From: Bacteroidia bacterium
GTDB taxonomy: Bacteria; Bacteroidota; Bacteroidia; AKYH767-A; OLB10
Assembly (NCBI GenBank): GCA_025450095.1
Contig: JANWID010000096.1
Span: 1-33,003 of the forward strand
Direction: 5' to 3'
DNA length: 33,003 nucleotides
Positions 1-7,590 of the stretch are shown in pieces (the first letter of the stretch is position 1; every line of letters begins with the position of its first letter). Below the pieces are notes generated by a model. That model searched no databases. It was not told the origin of the DNA and saw nothing but the letters and a program-made list of their open reading frames with translations. The translations under genes were made by a program, and so were the position numbers.

Positions 1-112
1 AAGAGCGATGATACGTTCATGAAACAAAGTTCAGGAGCGCACACTCCTTAATTAAGGGAGAGGTAGAAAAGTTTTGAATATCACCATGTTAATTAACGTT
101 TCGAACAGTAAT

Positions 113-408
113 GATTTCAAATCCCGTGCAGCATCCAAATGTAATCGCGAACAGAAATTCCGCCGCCCGATTCGCCGCCCAGGATTTGTAATCCGCCGCC
201 CGGGATTTGCAATCCCGGGCAAAAAAATGAGAGGATCTGTGATCCGCATTTAGGAATTTTCGCCGCCCGGGATTTGCAATTTCGGGCAAAAAAATTAGAG
301 GATCTTTGATCCGTTTTTATGAATTTAATGGAGACCTTCGCGGATAAAATATCCCCACATTTCTTAGCACAGGATTTCAAATCCATTTCAGCATCGAAAT
401 GTAATCGC
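113..408. repeat. Composite non-coding repeat: two GC-rich hairpins between 36-bp direct repeats
   Basis: The outer parts, 113-148 and 373-408, are direct repeats (about 31 of 36 bases equal) containing GATTTCAAATCC and AAATGTAATCGC. Between them lie two near-identical units (about 192-246 and 261-313). Each has a ten-base-pair stem GCCCGGGATT with loop TGC (198-220 and 265-287), an A-run, and a small GGATC..GATCC hairpin. The second copy has two C-to-T changes in the stem that still allow G-U pairs in RNA. The 1-493 stretch has no convincing gene; 1-51 is open in one frame but too short to judge. The repeat class is unknown; it looks like a dispersed intergenic element. Confidence 0.75.
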
Positions 409-493
409 AGGCGGAAATCGCCTGATGTAAATCATAGAATAAACACTCGAAACTCATTTCCTAAAATCAATAATTAATTTTAATATTGTATTT

Positions 494-1156
494 ATGTTAC
501 CCTCACCAAACACAAAGTTCCTGCTGCGTTGCGGTACCTGGTCATCGCTGTATTATGTAGCTATCAACATCATCATTCCACAATTTTATGAAGGGTACAG
601 CATGATGACCTATACGGTCAGTGAGCTTTCGGCAATAAATGCACCTACCCGATTACTATGGATCCTGATGGTGATCCCGTACCCAATATTATTCTTCGCA
701 TTTGGCCTGGGCTTACTTAAAGCAGCAGGTGACAACCGGATGTTACGAATAACAGGAGGATTGGTAGTCGCCTATTGCATCTTTAATATTTACTGGCCAC
801 CTATGAATATGCGCGGTGAAAATGTTTCGATTACCGACACCCTTCATATTGCCTGGGCTATTATAACAGTTTCAATGATGTTTGTAATTATGGGTTTGGG
901 CGCAGCAGCACTTGGACACCGGTTCCGGGTGATCACTATGATCTTTATTTTATTACTGGCCTTTTTCGGTTATCTCACCGCACTGGAATCGCCAAACATA
1001 CCTGTTGACGGACCAACTCCCACTATCGGATTGTGGGAGCGACTCAACATGGGTGTATTTTTTATTTGGGTGATTGTTTTTGCAGGAGCAGTGGAGAAGA
1101 AATTCTTAGGTCCCGTTTTCCAGCCAGCAGTAGGCAGCCAGCAGTTAAAAAAATAA
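494..1156 (+). CDS. DUF998-family integral membrane protein
   Basis: The 220-residue protein is strongly hydrophobic, with about six membrane segments (near residues 17-35, 52-75, 82-100, 115-138, 142-162 and 187-207). The TVSELSA motif near residue 41, just before the second helix, is typical of DUF998 proteins, and the length fits that family. No catalytic residues can be named and the family's function is unknown. It stands alone: repeats lie on both sides and the next gene is 338 bp away with its own promoter. The tail after the last helix is short and basic (ends KK), suggesting a cytoplasmic C-terminus. The family call rests on remembered motif and topology. Confidence 0.8.
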   Translation: MLPSPNTKFLLRCGTWSSLYYVAINIIIPQFYEGYSMMTYTVSELSAINAPTRLLWILMVIPYPILFFAFGLGLLKAAGDNRMLRITGGLVVAYCIFNIYWPPMNMRGENVSITDTLHIAWAIITVSMMFVIMGLGAAALGHRFRVITMIFILLLAFFGYLTALESPNIPVDGPTPTIGLWERLNMGVFFIWVIVFAGAVEKKFLGPVFQPAVGSQQLKK

Positions 1157-1172
1157 ATACTTCCGGTTACTA

Positions 1173-1228
1173 ACTGCATACTGCATACTGCCGACTGCCG
1201 ACTACCTACTGCTGACTACCTACTGCTG
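1173..1228. repeat. Heptanucleotide tandem repeat (ACTGCNN)x8
   Basis: Eight in-phase 7-bp units follow each other without interruption: ACTGCAT twice, ACTGCCG twice, then ACTACCT and ACTGCTG alternating twice. A short related stretch (ACTGCCC ACTGACG) occurs at about 29801-29814. Such heptamers are seen between genes in Bacteroidota and may vary in copy number. The rest of the 1157-1494 gap holds a degenerate copy of the TACATCCG-TTCCGCG repeat (1242-1276), a CCTGCC-CAGGCGG inverted repeat near 1290-1309, and the promoter of the next gene. Confidence 0.85.
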
Positions 1229-1431
1229 ATAAATCATCATTGAATCTAATCTGTATTCTGTACATCCGATTCCGCGTTTATATAGAATCCCTGCCCGACG
1301 ACAGGCGGGTGTAATCAGTACCCACCTAATTACAAAGTAGTATAAATTCTACCATAATACAGAAATTATTGTAAAATGCCCTGAAAATGCACATGGTAGG
1401 GGCTATACGCTAAATTTTAGAGAGAATTAAC

Positions 1432-1461
1432 TTTGGTATTTCGTGGAGGATACTATATTTG
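1432..1461 (+). promoter_or_regulatory. Bacteroidota-type promoter for the 1495 lipoprotein gene
   Basis: TTTG at 1432-1435 and TATATTTG at 1454-1461 are separated by 18 bp. This matches the Bacteroidota housekeeping consensus TTTG/TTG and TAnnTTTG. The expected transcription start, near 1468, leaves a leader of about 27 nt before the ATG. Confidence 0.7.
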
Positions 1462-1494
1462 CGATAATCTAAAAACTTAATCTTTTAAAATAAA

Positions 1495-2394
1495 ATGAAA
1501 AGAAAGAATCTATTATGGGTATCAGGGTTGATGTCGATCCTGGCTTTGACAAATTACAGTTGCAAAAAGGATGACGATGATAACAAAAGTGCTGGAGGAG
1601 GAACAACCGTCGCAGCGGTGATGACTGCAAAAGTTGACGGAGTTGCGTGGGCATCAGTGACCAGCAATACTTCAGGCAGCATTATTAATAATGTATCCAA
1701 CCTCACCGGCCAGGCTTCCGATGCTTCAGTCATCACCTTTACAGTGCAGGAATCATTTGTTTTGGGTGAATCGTATGATTTAGGTCCTGCCAGCGGAAAT
1801 GCAGGTGTTCATACAGTACAGGGGGCTTCATCATCATGGGCTTCACATGCAAATGTCAATTGCAATGGACAGATAACTATTACATCTCTTGATGCTACTA
1901 ATAAAAAAATGGGTGGTACATTCAGTTTCAAAGGGTATAATGCAATTGCAAACACCTATCATGAAATTACAGAAGGTGTGTTTTCAAATGTGCCTTACGT
2001 AACTTCACTCAGTGGTGGCGGAAACAATACGTTTACTGTTAAGATTGATAATGTAACTTTTGCACCGGCAATAATCACCGGTACATTGCAGGGTGGCAAC
2101 CTGGTGATTAACGCTGCCGATAACGCGGGTTCAAAAGCAGTAGGGCTGCAGATTCCACCCGCCATTGCTGTCGGAACATTTCCTTTAGAGCTCTTCACTA
2201 CATATTCAGCACAGTATAATCCGAATCAGTCTACATTTACTGGTGCGACATCGGGCTCACTCACGATTTCATCACATAACACTACAACCAAGAATATTGT
2301 AGGAACCTTCAATTTTGTTTCTGAACCATTCCCGGCAGGAGGTCCTCCCACTTATGCCCTCACTAACGGTGCATTCAATATAACTTACCAATAG
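1495..2394 (+). CDS. Lipoprotein with two DUF6252-like beta domains
   Basis: A lipoprotein signal peptide ends at lipobox NYSC (Cys23), followed by KKDDDD. That acidic run resembles the surface-export signal of Bacteroidota lipoproteins, so a cell-surface location is inferred. The mature part is two similar halves. The first (about 43-170) starts with a TAKVDGVAW motif and ends with a GTFSF strand and a TEGVFSNVPY-type end; the second (about 180-299) starts with FTVKIDNVTF and ends with GTFNF and NGAFNITY. This pattern recalls DUF6252, of unknown function, here duplicated in tandem. It is Ser/Thr/Gly/Asn-rich, with no catalytic motif seen. It has its own promoter and a strong terminator, so it is probably monocistronic. 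Confidence 0.8.
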   Translation: MKRKNLLWVSGLMSILALTNYSCKKDDDDNKSAGGGTTVAAVMTAKVDGVAWASVTSNTSGSIINNVSNLTGQASDASVITFTVQESFVLGESYDLGPASGNAGVHTVQGASSSWASHANVNCNGQITITSLDATNKKMGGTFSFKGYNAIANTYHEITEGVFSNVPYVTSLSGGGNNTFTVKIDNVTFAPAIITGTLQGGNLVINAADNAGSKAVGLQIPPAIAVGTFPLELFTTYSAQYNPNQSTFTGATSGSLTISSHNTTTKNIVGTFNFVSEPFPAGGPPTYALTNGAFNITYQ

Positions 2395-2415
2395 AAATAT
2401 CTCAACCCTTAGTAC

Positions 2416-2446
2416 AACCCGGTTACTTATGTGACCGGGTTTTTTA
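2416..2446 (+). terminator. Intrinsic terminator after the 1495 lipoprotein gene
   Basis: An 11-bp stem (AACCCGGTTAC with GTGACCGGGTT, one G-U pair) with a 4-nt loop is followed by a T-rich run. It starts 21 bp after the stop codon. Confidence 0.85.
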
Positions 2447-2484
2447 TTTTCCTGAATGTAAAGTCTATATTTACATTACAAAGG

Positions 2485-2627
2485 GCAGGGGATTACATCC
2501 GCCTGCCGTCAGGTAGTGATCCGTGGTCTCGGTGCAAGGGATTTAATTACAGATTACAGATGTATTAGTCTTAATCATCTGTAATCCTATCCCACCGCTG
2601 CGACCTTGACATCTGTAATCCCCTGCC
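2485..2627. repeat. Nested inverted repeat between two lipoprotein genes
   Basis: The outer arms GGCAGGGGATTACA (2485-2498) and TGTAATCCCCTGCC (2614-2627) are perfect 14-bp complements. Inside, GATTACAGATG (2552-2562) and CATCTGTAATC (2576-2586) form a perfect 11-bp stem. GATTAC/GTAATC words also appear in the repeats at 113-408 and 9988-10168, so these may be related. No gene is visible here. Confidence 0.75.
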
Positions 2628-2655
2628 TCTACAAAATAGTTAATTTTAAAAATCT

Positions 2656-3456
2656 ATGACAACAACATGCAATTTAAACAGGCTATATTGTTTTCTTTTT
2701 GTTATTGTTATTTTGACTTCCTGTAGCCGGCGCAAAGAGCACAAAGAAGAGCAGATTCGTGTTGCGGATGAAGATTCCGTTGATATAGCTGACACCACAA
2801 TGAACTCCATCAGCGGTACTGTGAGCTGGAACCAGATCGCTTCAGCACCCAATACCGTTGTCCTGACCGGGCTTCCCGATCACAGGTTGGTAACAGTTTA
2901 TAAACAGAAACCTGAGCAACAAACACCCGGACGGATCTATAAGTATTCCAGCTACAATGAAAGTTATTACAACGAAGGTAAATTTGAAGATGAACATTTC
3001 ATGCCGGGCATAGACATAATATATGGTTATAACCTTTTGAACCTTGCCCATTATGACCTGAAAGCTGAAAAATTGAATTTCCTGTTTTCTCACCCCGTCC
3101 TGGTTAAGACGCTATATTTTCCATGCTACGAACAGGATTCTCTCGATGGAAAACCTATCAATCGTAATTTTTTCCTGGTATCGGTATATGATGAGGATAC
3201 GAACCGCGATACATTATTGAACAGGAAGGATCTTCGCAGGTTCTATCATTTCGATTCTACAGGTACAGTAAAAACCAAATTGGTTCCCGATAATTATTCG
3301 GCAGTGCGTTCAGAATACGACCCCATGAACGATGTGATGTACATTTTTGCAAGGCACGATGAAAATAAGAACGGAGTGATCGAAAAAACCGAACCGATGC
3401 ATGTTTTCTGGGTTCGGTTGAAGGAGCCTACGATTTTTAAGAAACTTTATCAATAA
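2656..3456 (+). CDS. Lipoprotein of unknown function with an EF-hand-like loop
   Basis: Residues 8-23 form a lipoprotein signal ending in LTSC (Cys23). The next residues are basic (SRRKEHK), unlike the acidic run of its neighbours, so it may stay on the periplasmic side. The rest of the 266-residue chain is soluble and rich in Tyr, Asp and Asn. Residues 235-246 read DENKNGVIEKTE, a near-ideal 12-residue EF-hand calcium loop. A second Asp-rich stretch at 179-193 (DEDTNRDTLLNRKDL) looks like a degenerate partner. The start follows the repeat by 28 bp and no ribosome-binding site is seen. I do not recognise the family; calcium binding is inferred only from the loop. Confidence 0.75.
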   Translation: MTTTCNLNRLYCFLFVIVILTSCSRRKEHKEEQIRVADEDSVDIADTTMNSISGTVSWNQIASAPNTVVLTGLPDHRLVTVYKQKPEQQTPGRIYKYSSYNESYYNEGKFEDEHFMPGIDIIYGYNLLNLAHYDLKAEKLNFLFSHPVLVKTLYFPCYEQDSLDGKPINRNFFLVSVYDEDTNRDTLLNRKDLRRFYHFDSTGTVKTKLVPDNYSAVRSEYDPMNDVMYIFARHDENKNGVIEKTEPMHVFWVRLKEPTIFKKLYQ

Positions 3457-3576
3457 AATGGAAAACGAATTAAACGGATGATCATGTCTCATAATTTTCA
3501 AATGCAATCCGCGTAAATACGTGTTCTCCTTTTTATGGCATTCCGGATTGCTATATAGCAGTTTATGGTTGTATAA

Positions 3577-3747
3577 TTAATTCAACACTTTTTCCAACAA
3601 ACGGGATATATTTTCCGTGGGGAATGTTTTCCCCAGAGAGAATATATCTGACTCCGGAAATTTTTTAACCCAATACTCCGGCATAAAACACCCTGTTATA
3701 AGAACATGGCAGTTTAAAAGGTTCGTGAGATTCCAGGCAACATTTAT
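3577..3747 (-). pseudogene. Decayed gene remnant, possibly the C-terminus of a receiver-like domain
   Basis: On the minus strand an open stretch of 56 codons ends in TAA at 3577-3579. It reads like real protein: a hydrophobic strand (HVLITGCF) and a tail with LGKTFPTENISRLLEKVLN. The K-[PT]-F pattern followed by a final amphipathic helix is how response-regulator receiver domains end. It has no suitable start, and in-frame stops interrupt the sequence upstream (TGA at 3748-3750, then TAA). I read it as the tail of a lost gene; the family is uncertain. The rest of the 3457-3889 gap has no gene; it carries the palindrome GGGCATATGCCC at 3818-3829, about 60 bp before the next start. Confidence 0.3.
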
Positions 3748-3889
3748 TCACGGCAGTTAGTCATACTTCAGACGTGGCTGGCACAGTTTTTTAATTGTCA
3801 TATGTGAAATTCCATATGGGCATATGCCCGGGAAATGTGAAAATCACTTTCATTATTAACTAATTATTAATCTTTAAATTCAAAAAATC

Positions 3890-4120
3890 ATGGCAACTAA
3901 CCAGGAGAAAAACAAAGACAGGGAAAGTTCTACAAAGGAAAACACCCCAATGGAACAACGCGGACGTTCGGATGCCGAAAAATCAGCAGGAACCCCTCGT
4001 CGTGATGATGATCGTACTCAAAGCACCCGTCCCGGGTCGAAAAAAGAAGACGATATAGATCGCGATGATGAAGATCTTGATACCCAACGTGGCGATCGCG
4101 GTAAAAGCGGCAATCGCTAA
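3890..4120 (+). CDS. Small, highly charged disordered protein
   Basis: This 76-residue protein is almost entirely Asp, Glu, Lys, Arg, Ser, Thr, Gly and Gln, has no Cys, Trp or Tyr, and has no hydrophobic segment. It should be soluble, cytoplasmic and intrinsically disordered. Such small hydrophilic proteins are often stress-induced, but no named family is recognised. A strong terminator follows 9 bp after the stop, so it is a separate unit. The coding status is supported by the terminator and by the position of the following gene. The composition resembles the charged parts of the long disordered protein at 12264-13712. Confidence 0.7.
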   Translation: MATNQEKNKDRESSTKENTPMEQRGRSDAEKSAGTPRRDDDRTQSTRPGSKKEDDIDRDDEDLDTQRGDRGKSGNR

Positions 4121-4129
4121 GTAGAACTG

Positions 4130-4168
4130 GCCTGGAAAATCCTTAAGGGGGTTTTCCGGGCTTTTTTG
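4130..4168 (+). terminator. Intrinsic terminator after the small charged protein gene
   Basis: A 13-bp stem (4130-4142 with 4149-4161, two G-U pairs) and 6-nt loop are followed by TTTTTT. It lies directly after the stop codon at 4118-4120. Confidence 0.85.
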
Positions 4169-4202
4169 TAAAGAAGGATGAGGAGTATGGAAAAACAAAA
4201 AC

Positions 4203-4763
4203 ATGAAAAGAACGGAACATAACAATATTTTTAAGCAAAAAGTTGCTTCAGGAAATCTTGCTTTTCGGAAATTATTTGAAGACGAGTTGAGGGAAATGTA
4301 CTGGTGCGAAAATGCGATTGCACAGTCATTACCGAAAATGATAAAACGATCTACTTCAGAAATGCTCGTAACCTATTTTTACGAGCAATTATTTTTTATT
4401 AAGGAGCAAATCCTCCGGTCAGAACACCTGTTCCGACTTTTAGGATGTTTCCCCAAGGCAAAAAAAAGCCTTGCCATGGAGGGAATATTAAAGGAAGCTG
4501 CCGAATCGATGAAGGAGATTGTGGCTATTGTCAGAGATACCGGAATAATAAGTGCAGCACAGAAAATCATACATTATGAAATTGCTGCATATGGTTCGCT
4601 ACACGTGGTGGCCGGTGAACTGGGTCTTCAGCAAGCAAAGCTGATCCTGATGCAAACACTGCATGAAAAGAGAAATTCGGAAAGCAAACTGATGAAAATA
4701 AATCCGGGTCAGGAGACCGGAACAAAACTGCCTACTGTAAAAACCATGGGGTATGCCGGATAA
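4203..4763 (+). CDS. DUF892 ferritin-like protein (YciE/YciF family)
   Basis: The 186-residue protein follows the YciF/DUF892 plan of four helices: LFEDELREMYWCENAI (residues 25-40), a second helix ending in a LFRLLG turn (76-81), an AMEGI segment (91-95), and AAQKIIHYEIAAYGSL (118-133). Family members are ferritin-like stress proteins induced in stationary phase or osmotic stress. The metal site looks eroded compared with the remembered consensus. The Glu and His of helix 2 (E..TKGH) appear as Phe64 and Gln69, and the Glu before HYE is Ile. Glu28, His124 and Glu126 remain. The final 20 residues are a low-complexity tail. The neighbours are other stress-type genes. The family call is firm; loss of metal binding is inferred. 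Confidence 0.85.
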   Translation: MKRTEHNNIFKQKVASGNLAFRKLFEDELREMYWCENAIAQSLPKMIKRSTSEMLVTYFYEQLFFIKEQILRSEHLFRLLGCFPKAKKSLAMEGILKEAAESMKEIVAIVRDTGIISAAQKIIHYEIAAYGSLHVVAGELGLQQAKLILMQTLHEKRNSESKLMKINPGQETGTKLPTVKTMGYAG

Positions 4764-4915
4764 CCATACTAAATGTGAATTGTGGTTAACAGTCTAAAAA
4801 GATATGCGAAATAGCAACAATAATTAAAATAACAGCCAGACATTTTTAACCAATACCGCTACTTATGAAATATACGACGAACACTGTAAATCAAATAACC
4901 TTAACAACAAATACA

Positions 4916-5611
4916 ATGAAACTTCGGGTTATATTATTAATATGGGTGATAGCAATTACAGGAGCTATAGCTACCAAGCACACTCTTACCGGATCAGCAA
5001 ATGCCAGTGAAAATGGATTTGCATTTTCAACTTCTGATGATGATATGCAGGGATGGTCAAAAGCATCCCGCATGGCCGCCATGATGATGAAGAAAAAGTA
5101 TGGAGAACCTACAGAAAAAACTGCTTCTATGATGATGTGGAAAAACAACGGACCATGGAAAAAAACGATAGTTTTTGGAAAGGAAGTGAATCATGAATTT
5201 CCAATGCAACATGCTGATGTAATGCAGCAGTTTATTGAATACCGGGTACCTCCTGAAAAATTCGATGACCTCGCAATATTCGATGGCAGTATTGTTTGTA
5301 ATCGGACAAACGGTGAAATTTCAGCACGGTGCGATAAGGAAGAAGCAAACTTCCTGGCGCTTAATCTGGCTAATGATATAATTACCGGAAAGAAAGATGT
5401 AAAATCCGCACGGGATTTTTATGCTAAAACTGTTCATGAAATGATTAATGGCGCAAAGCCGGAGTATATGCAAAAACTCATGTTCGACGGTTCAATGGCA
5501 AATGCAGCGGACGAAGACAAGCGTAGCTCGTTCATTACCGATGATGATGTTGCCAAAGCGAAAAAAATGATGGAAATGGATGAAAAAAATCTACCAAATG
5601 AAGGTATGTAA
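4916..5611 (+). CDS. Exported Met-rich protein of unknown function
   Basis: An ATG at 4865 gives 248 residues, but a typical signal peptide (MKLRVILLIWVIAITGAIA) begins at the in-frame ATG at 4916, so I use that start (231 residues). The mature protein is rich in Met (clusters MAAMMMKKKYG and ASMMMWKNNGPWKK) and in charged residues, and has two Cys. No domain is recognised. Met clusters occur in copper-handling and oxidant-scavenging proteins, but that is only an analogy. The lactonase-like lipoprotein gene follows 38 bp later with no terminator between, so the two are probably one operon closed by the hairpin at 6876-6908. Confidence 0.7.
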   Translation: MKLRVILLIWVIAITGAIATKHTLTGSANASENGFAFSTSDDDMQGWSKASRMAAMMMKKKYGEPTEKTASMMMWKNNGPWKKTIVFGKEVNHEFPMQHADVMQQFIEYRVPPEKFDDLAIFDGSIVCNRTNGEISARCDKEEANFLALNLANDIITGKKDVKSARDFYAKTVHEMINGAKPEYMQKLMFDGSMANAADEDKRSSFITDDDVAKAKKMMEMDEKNLPNEGM

Positions 5612-5649
5612 AATAAAATAAATGTTTAATTAAATCAAAAACCATTAAA

Positions 5650-6846
5650 ATGAGTAAAACAGTTAAATTTTTAGGAATGGTGGCGATTTGCACGCTGGCT
5701 GTATTTTCGTCATGTAAAAAAGAAGATGATTTGATCAGCACTCCGCAGGATGGTACTCAGGTACCCGATTTCACAGAACGCGGAACAAACCCCGATGAAA
5801 CAGATCTTGCAAATCCAAATGACCGGATCAGCCTTACAGGTTATTTATATACCGAAGGAAATGAAGCGGGAACTAACCAGATTCATATGTTCCATCAGAA
5901 TATGGATGGCTCCTTAACTTACACTGGCGTTGTTGCATCTGGTGGAGCCGGAAGTAACGTTGCATTAGGTTCACAAGGCGCATTGGCACTTTCCAGGAAT
6001 AATGAATGGCTGTTTGCCGTCAATGCAGGTGATAATTCAATATCATCTTTTAAAGTGCATAACGATGGTAGTCTTACTTTAATGGATACTGAAGGTTCAG
6101 GAGGAACAAATCCTGTCAGTGTTTGCGTATGGAGACATTTTGTTTATGTTGTAAATGCAGGATCTGCGGATATCAACGGATACTCCGTAGATCAGAATGG
6201 TGATCTGACTGAAATACCGGGAACCAATCTTTCGTTGAGCGCCGCTGGTGCTGGTGCCGCGCAAATCGCATTCAGTCCAAATGGAGAATACCTATATGTT
6301 ACAGAGAAAATGACCAATATGATCACTTCATTTGAAGTGGATGCGAACGGTGTTGCGACAGCTGATATTTCTTTTGCTGCAACAGGAGTTACACCTTTTG
6401 GTTTTTCAATTGCACGCAACCATTTGATAGTTTCGAATGCCGGCATGGGTTTGCCTGGAGCAAGCACAGTCACTTCTTACGGAGGTGTGAATTCTGGTAA
6501 TCTTGTTTCGGCAAACGGTGCTGTGGCCAATAACCAGACAGCATCCTGCTGGGTTGGATTAACAAAATATGAACGTTTCGCTTACATAACGAATACGGGT
6601 AGTGATAATATTTCTACATATTATGTTTCTCCCTGGGGATTTATTTATCTTGTAAACCCTGCAACTGTTTCCACAGGTGATGCACCAATTGATATCTGCG
6701 TTGCCAGTAACAATTACTATGTTTACAATTTAAATTCCATGTCACATAACATTACCGGTTTTCGCAGAACATTGCTAGGAGGCCTGGCTCCCGTAAGTAC
6801 TACACCAGGGCTACCGGATTTCGCCGCAGGCCTTGTTGCCTGGTAA
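5650..6846 (+). CDS. Surface lipoprotein with lactonase/YncE-like beta-propeller
   Basis: The signal peptide ends at FSSC (Cys22), followed by KKEDD, an acidic tag suggesting surface export. From about residue 55 the chain is built of repeated beta blades of the type 'sFkvhnDGSLtlmdt' (e.g. near 140-150, 180-190 and 225-235) with NPVSV, YLYVTE and NTGSDNIS motifs. This matches the seven-bladed propeller of the 6-phosphogluconolactonase (Pgl)/YncE superfamily. At about 398 residues the length is normal for a one-propeller protein. Substrate unknown; extracytoplasmic members often have no proven lactonase activity. It is probably co-transcribed with the preceding Met-rich exported protein. Confidence 0.8.
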   Translation: MSKTVKFLGMVAICTLAVFSSCKKEDDLISTPQDGTQVPDFTERGTNPDETDLANPNDRISLTGYLYTEGNEAGTNQIHMFHQNMDGSLTYTGVVASGGAGSNVALGSQGALALSRNNEWLFAVNAGDNSISSFKVHNDGSLTLMDTEGSGGTNPVSVCVWRHFVYVVNAGSADINGYSVDQNGDLTEIPGTNLSLSAAGAGAAQIAFSPNGEYLYVTEKMTNMITSFEVDANGVATADISFAATGVTPFGFSIARNHLIVSNAGMGLPGASTVTSYGGVNSGNLVSANGAVANNQTASCWVGLTKYERFAYITNTGSDNISTYYVSPWGFIYLVNPATVSTGDAPIDICVASNNYYVYNLNSMSHNITGFRRTLLGGLAPVSTTPGLPDFAAGLVAW

Positions 6847-6875
6847 ATATTAATAATTTCAAAAACTTAAATAAT

Positions 6876-6908
6876 ATGCGGAACTTTACGGTTTCGCATT
6901 TTGTTTTG
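6876..6908 (+). terminator. Intrinsic terminator after the beta-propeller lipoprotein gene
   Basis: The 9-bp arms ATGCGGAAC (6876-6884) and GTTTCGCAT (6891-6899, one G-U) enclose a 6-nt loop and are followed by a T-rich tract. The hairpin separates the 4916-6846 pair from the next operon, whose first ATG is only 17 bp downstream. Confidence 0.7.
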
Positions 6909-6924
6909 CTACCCCTGATTCAGC

Positions 6925-7590
6925 ATGACAAACAATAGTAAACATTCTTTCCTTTACCGGAACAGCCTGAGCATTGTCATGCTTACGTTGATGCTGTTTT
7001 TTGTTTTCGGTCAGTTTATCACCGGACTTAAAGTTTATAATGAGGAGCGGGAAGAAGCGGGTGCGTCAGCAATATCATCAATACAGTATATAAACAGCGG
7101 CCATTTCCTCCAGTCAACTTTTGAAAACTGGGAGAGTGAATTTTTGCAGATGGCTTTCTATATTTATTTCACCATTTTTTTAAGGCAAATGGGTTCTGCT
7201 GAATCAAAAGATCTCGATAAGAAAGAAGAAGTGGACAGGGACCCAGTTAAACGTCCGGGAGCTCCATGGCCTGTCCGGAAAGGTGGCTGGATATTAAAAC
7301 TGTATAACCATTCACTGACAATTGCTTTCGCAGTGTTGTTTTTATTTTCCTTTTCAATTCATTTTTATGGAAGCATGAAATATTATAATGAAATACAAAT
7401 TCAGGAAGGAATGGCAACAGAGAGTGCCGGTGATTATATTACTAATCCGAGGTTCTGGTTTGAGTCATTTCAAAACTGGCAGAGCGAATTCCTGGCCGTG
7501 GCTGCTATCGTTTTACTTTCAATATGGCTCAGACAAAAAGGTTCACCCGAGTCAAAACCCGTAGATACTCCGCATTATGAAAATGGTTAA
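6925..7590 (+). CDS. DUF6766-type membrane protein, internally duplicated
   Basis: The 221-residue protein consists of two similar halves. Each has a hydrophobic helix (near 13-33 and 132-150), a polar loop with an F-NW-SEFL motif (residues 67-74 and 181-187), a second hydrophobic helix, and an end of the type LRQ-G-S-ESK. The loop motif before the helix and the duplicated layout fit DUF6766, a family of unknown function. Four membrane helices are expected, with the charged KDLDKKEEVD linker inside the cell. The 3' end overlaps the next gene by 14 nt, which suggests translational coupling with the metallophosphoesterase lipoprotein. Confidence 0.75.
   Translation: MTNNSKHSFLYRNSLSIVMLTLMLFFVFGQFITGLKVYNEEREEAGASAISSIQYINSGHFLQSTFENWESEFLQMAFYIYFTIFLRQMGSAESKDLDKKEEVDRDPVKRPGAPWPVRKGGWILKLYNHSLTIAFAVLFLFSFSIHFYGSMKYYNEIQIQEGMATESAGDYITNPRFWFESFQNWQSEFLAVAAIVLLSIWLRQKGSPESKPVDTPHYENG

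Noticed and set aside
1..51. C-terminal end of a gene from upstream of the window
   Set aside because: The frame is open for 16 codons with a TAA, but this is too short to tell from chance.
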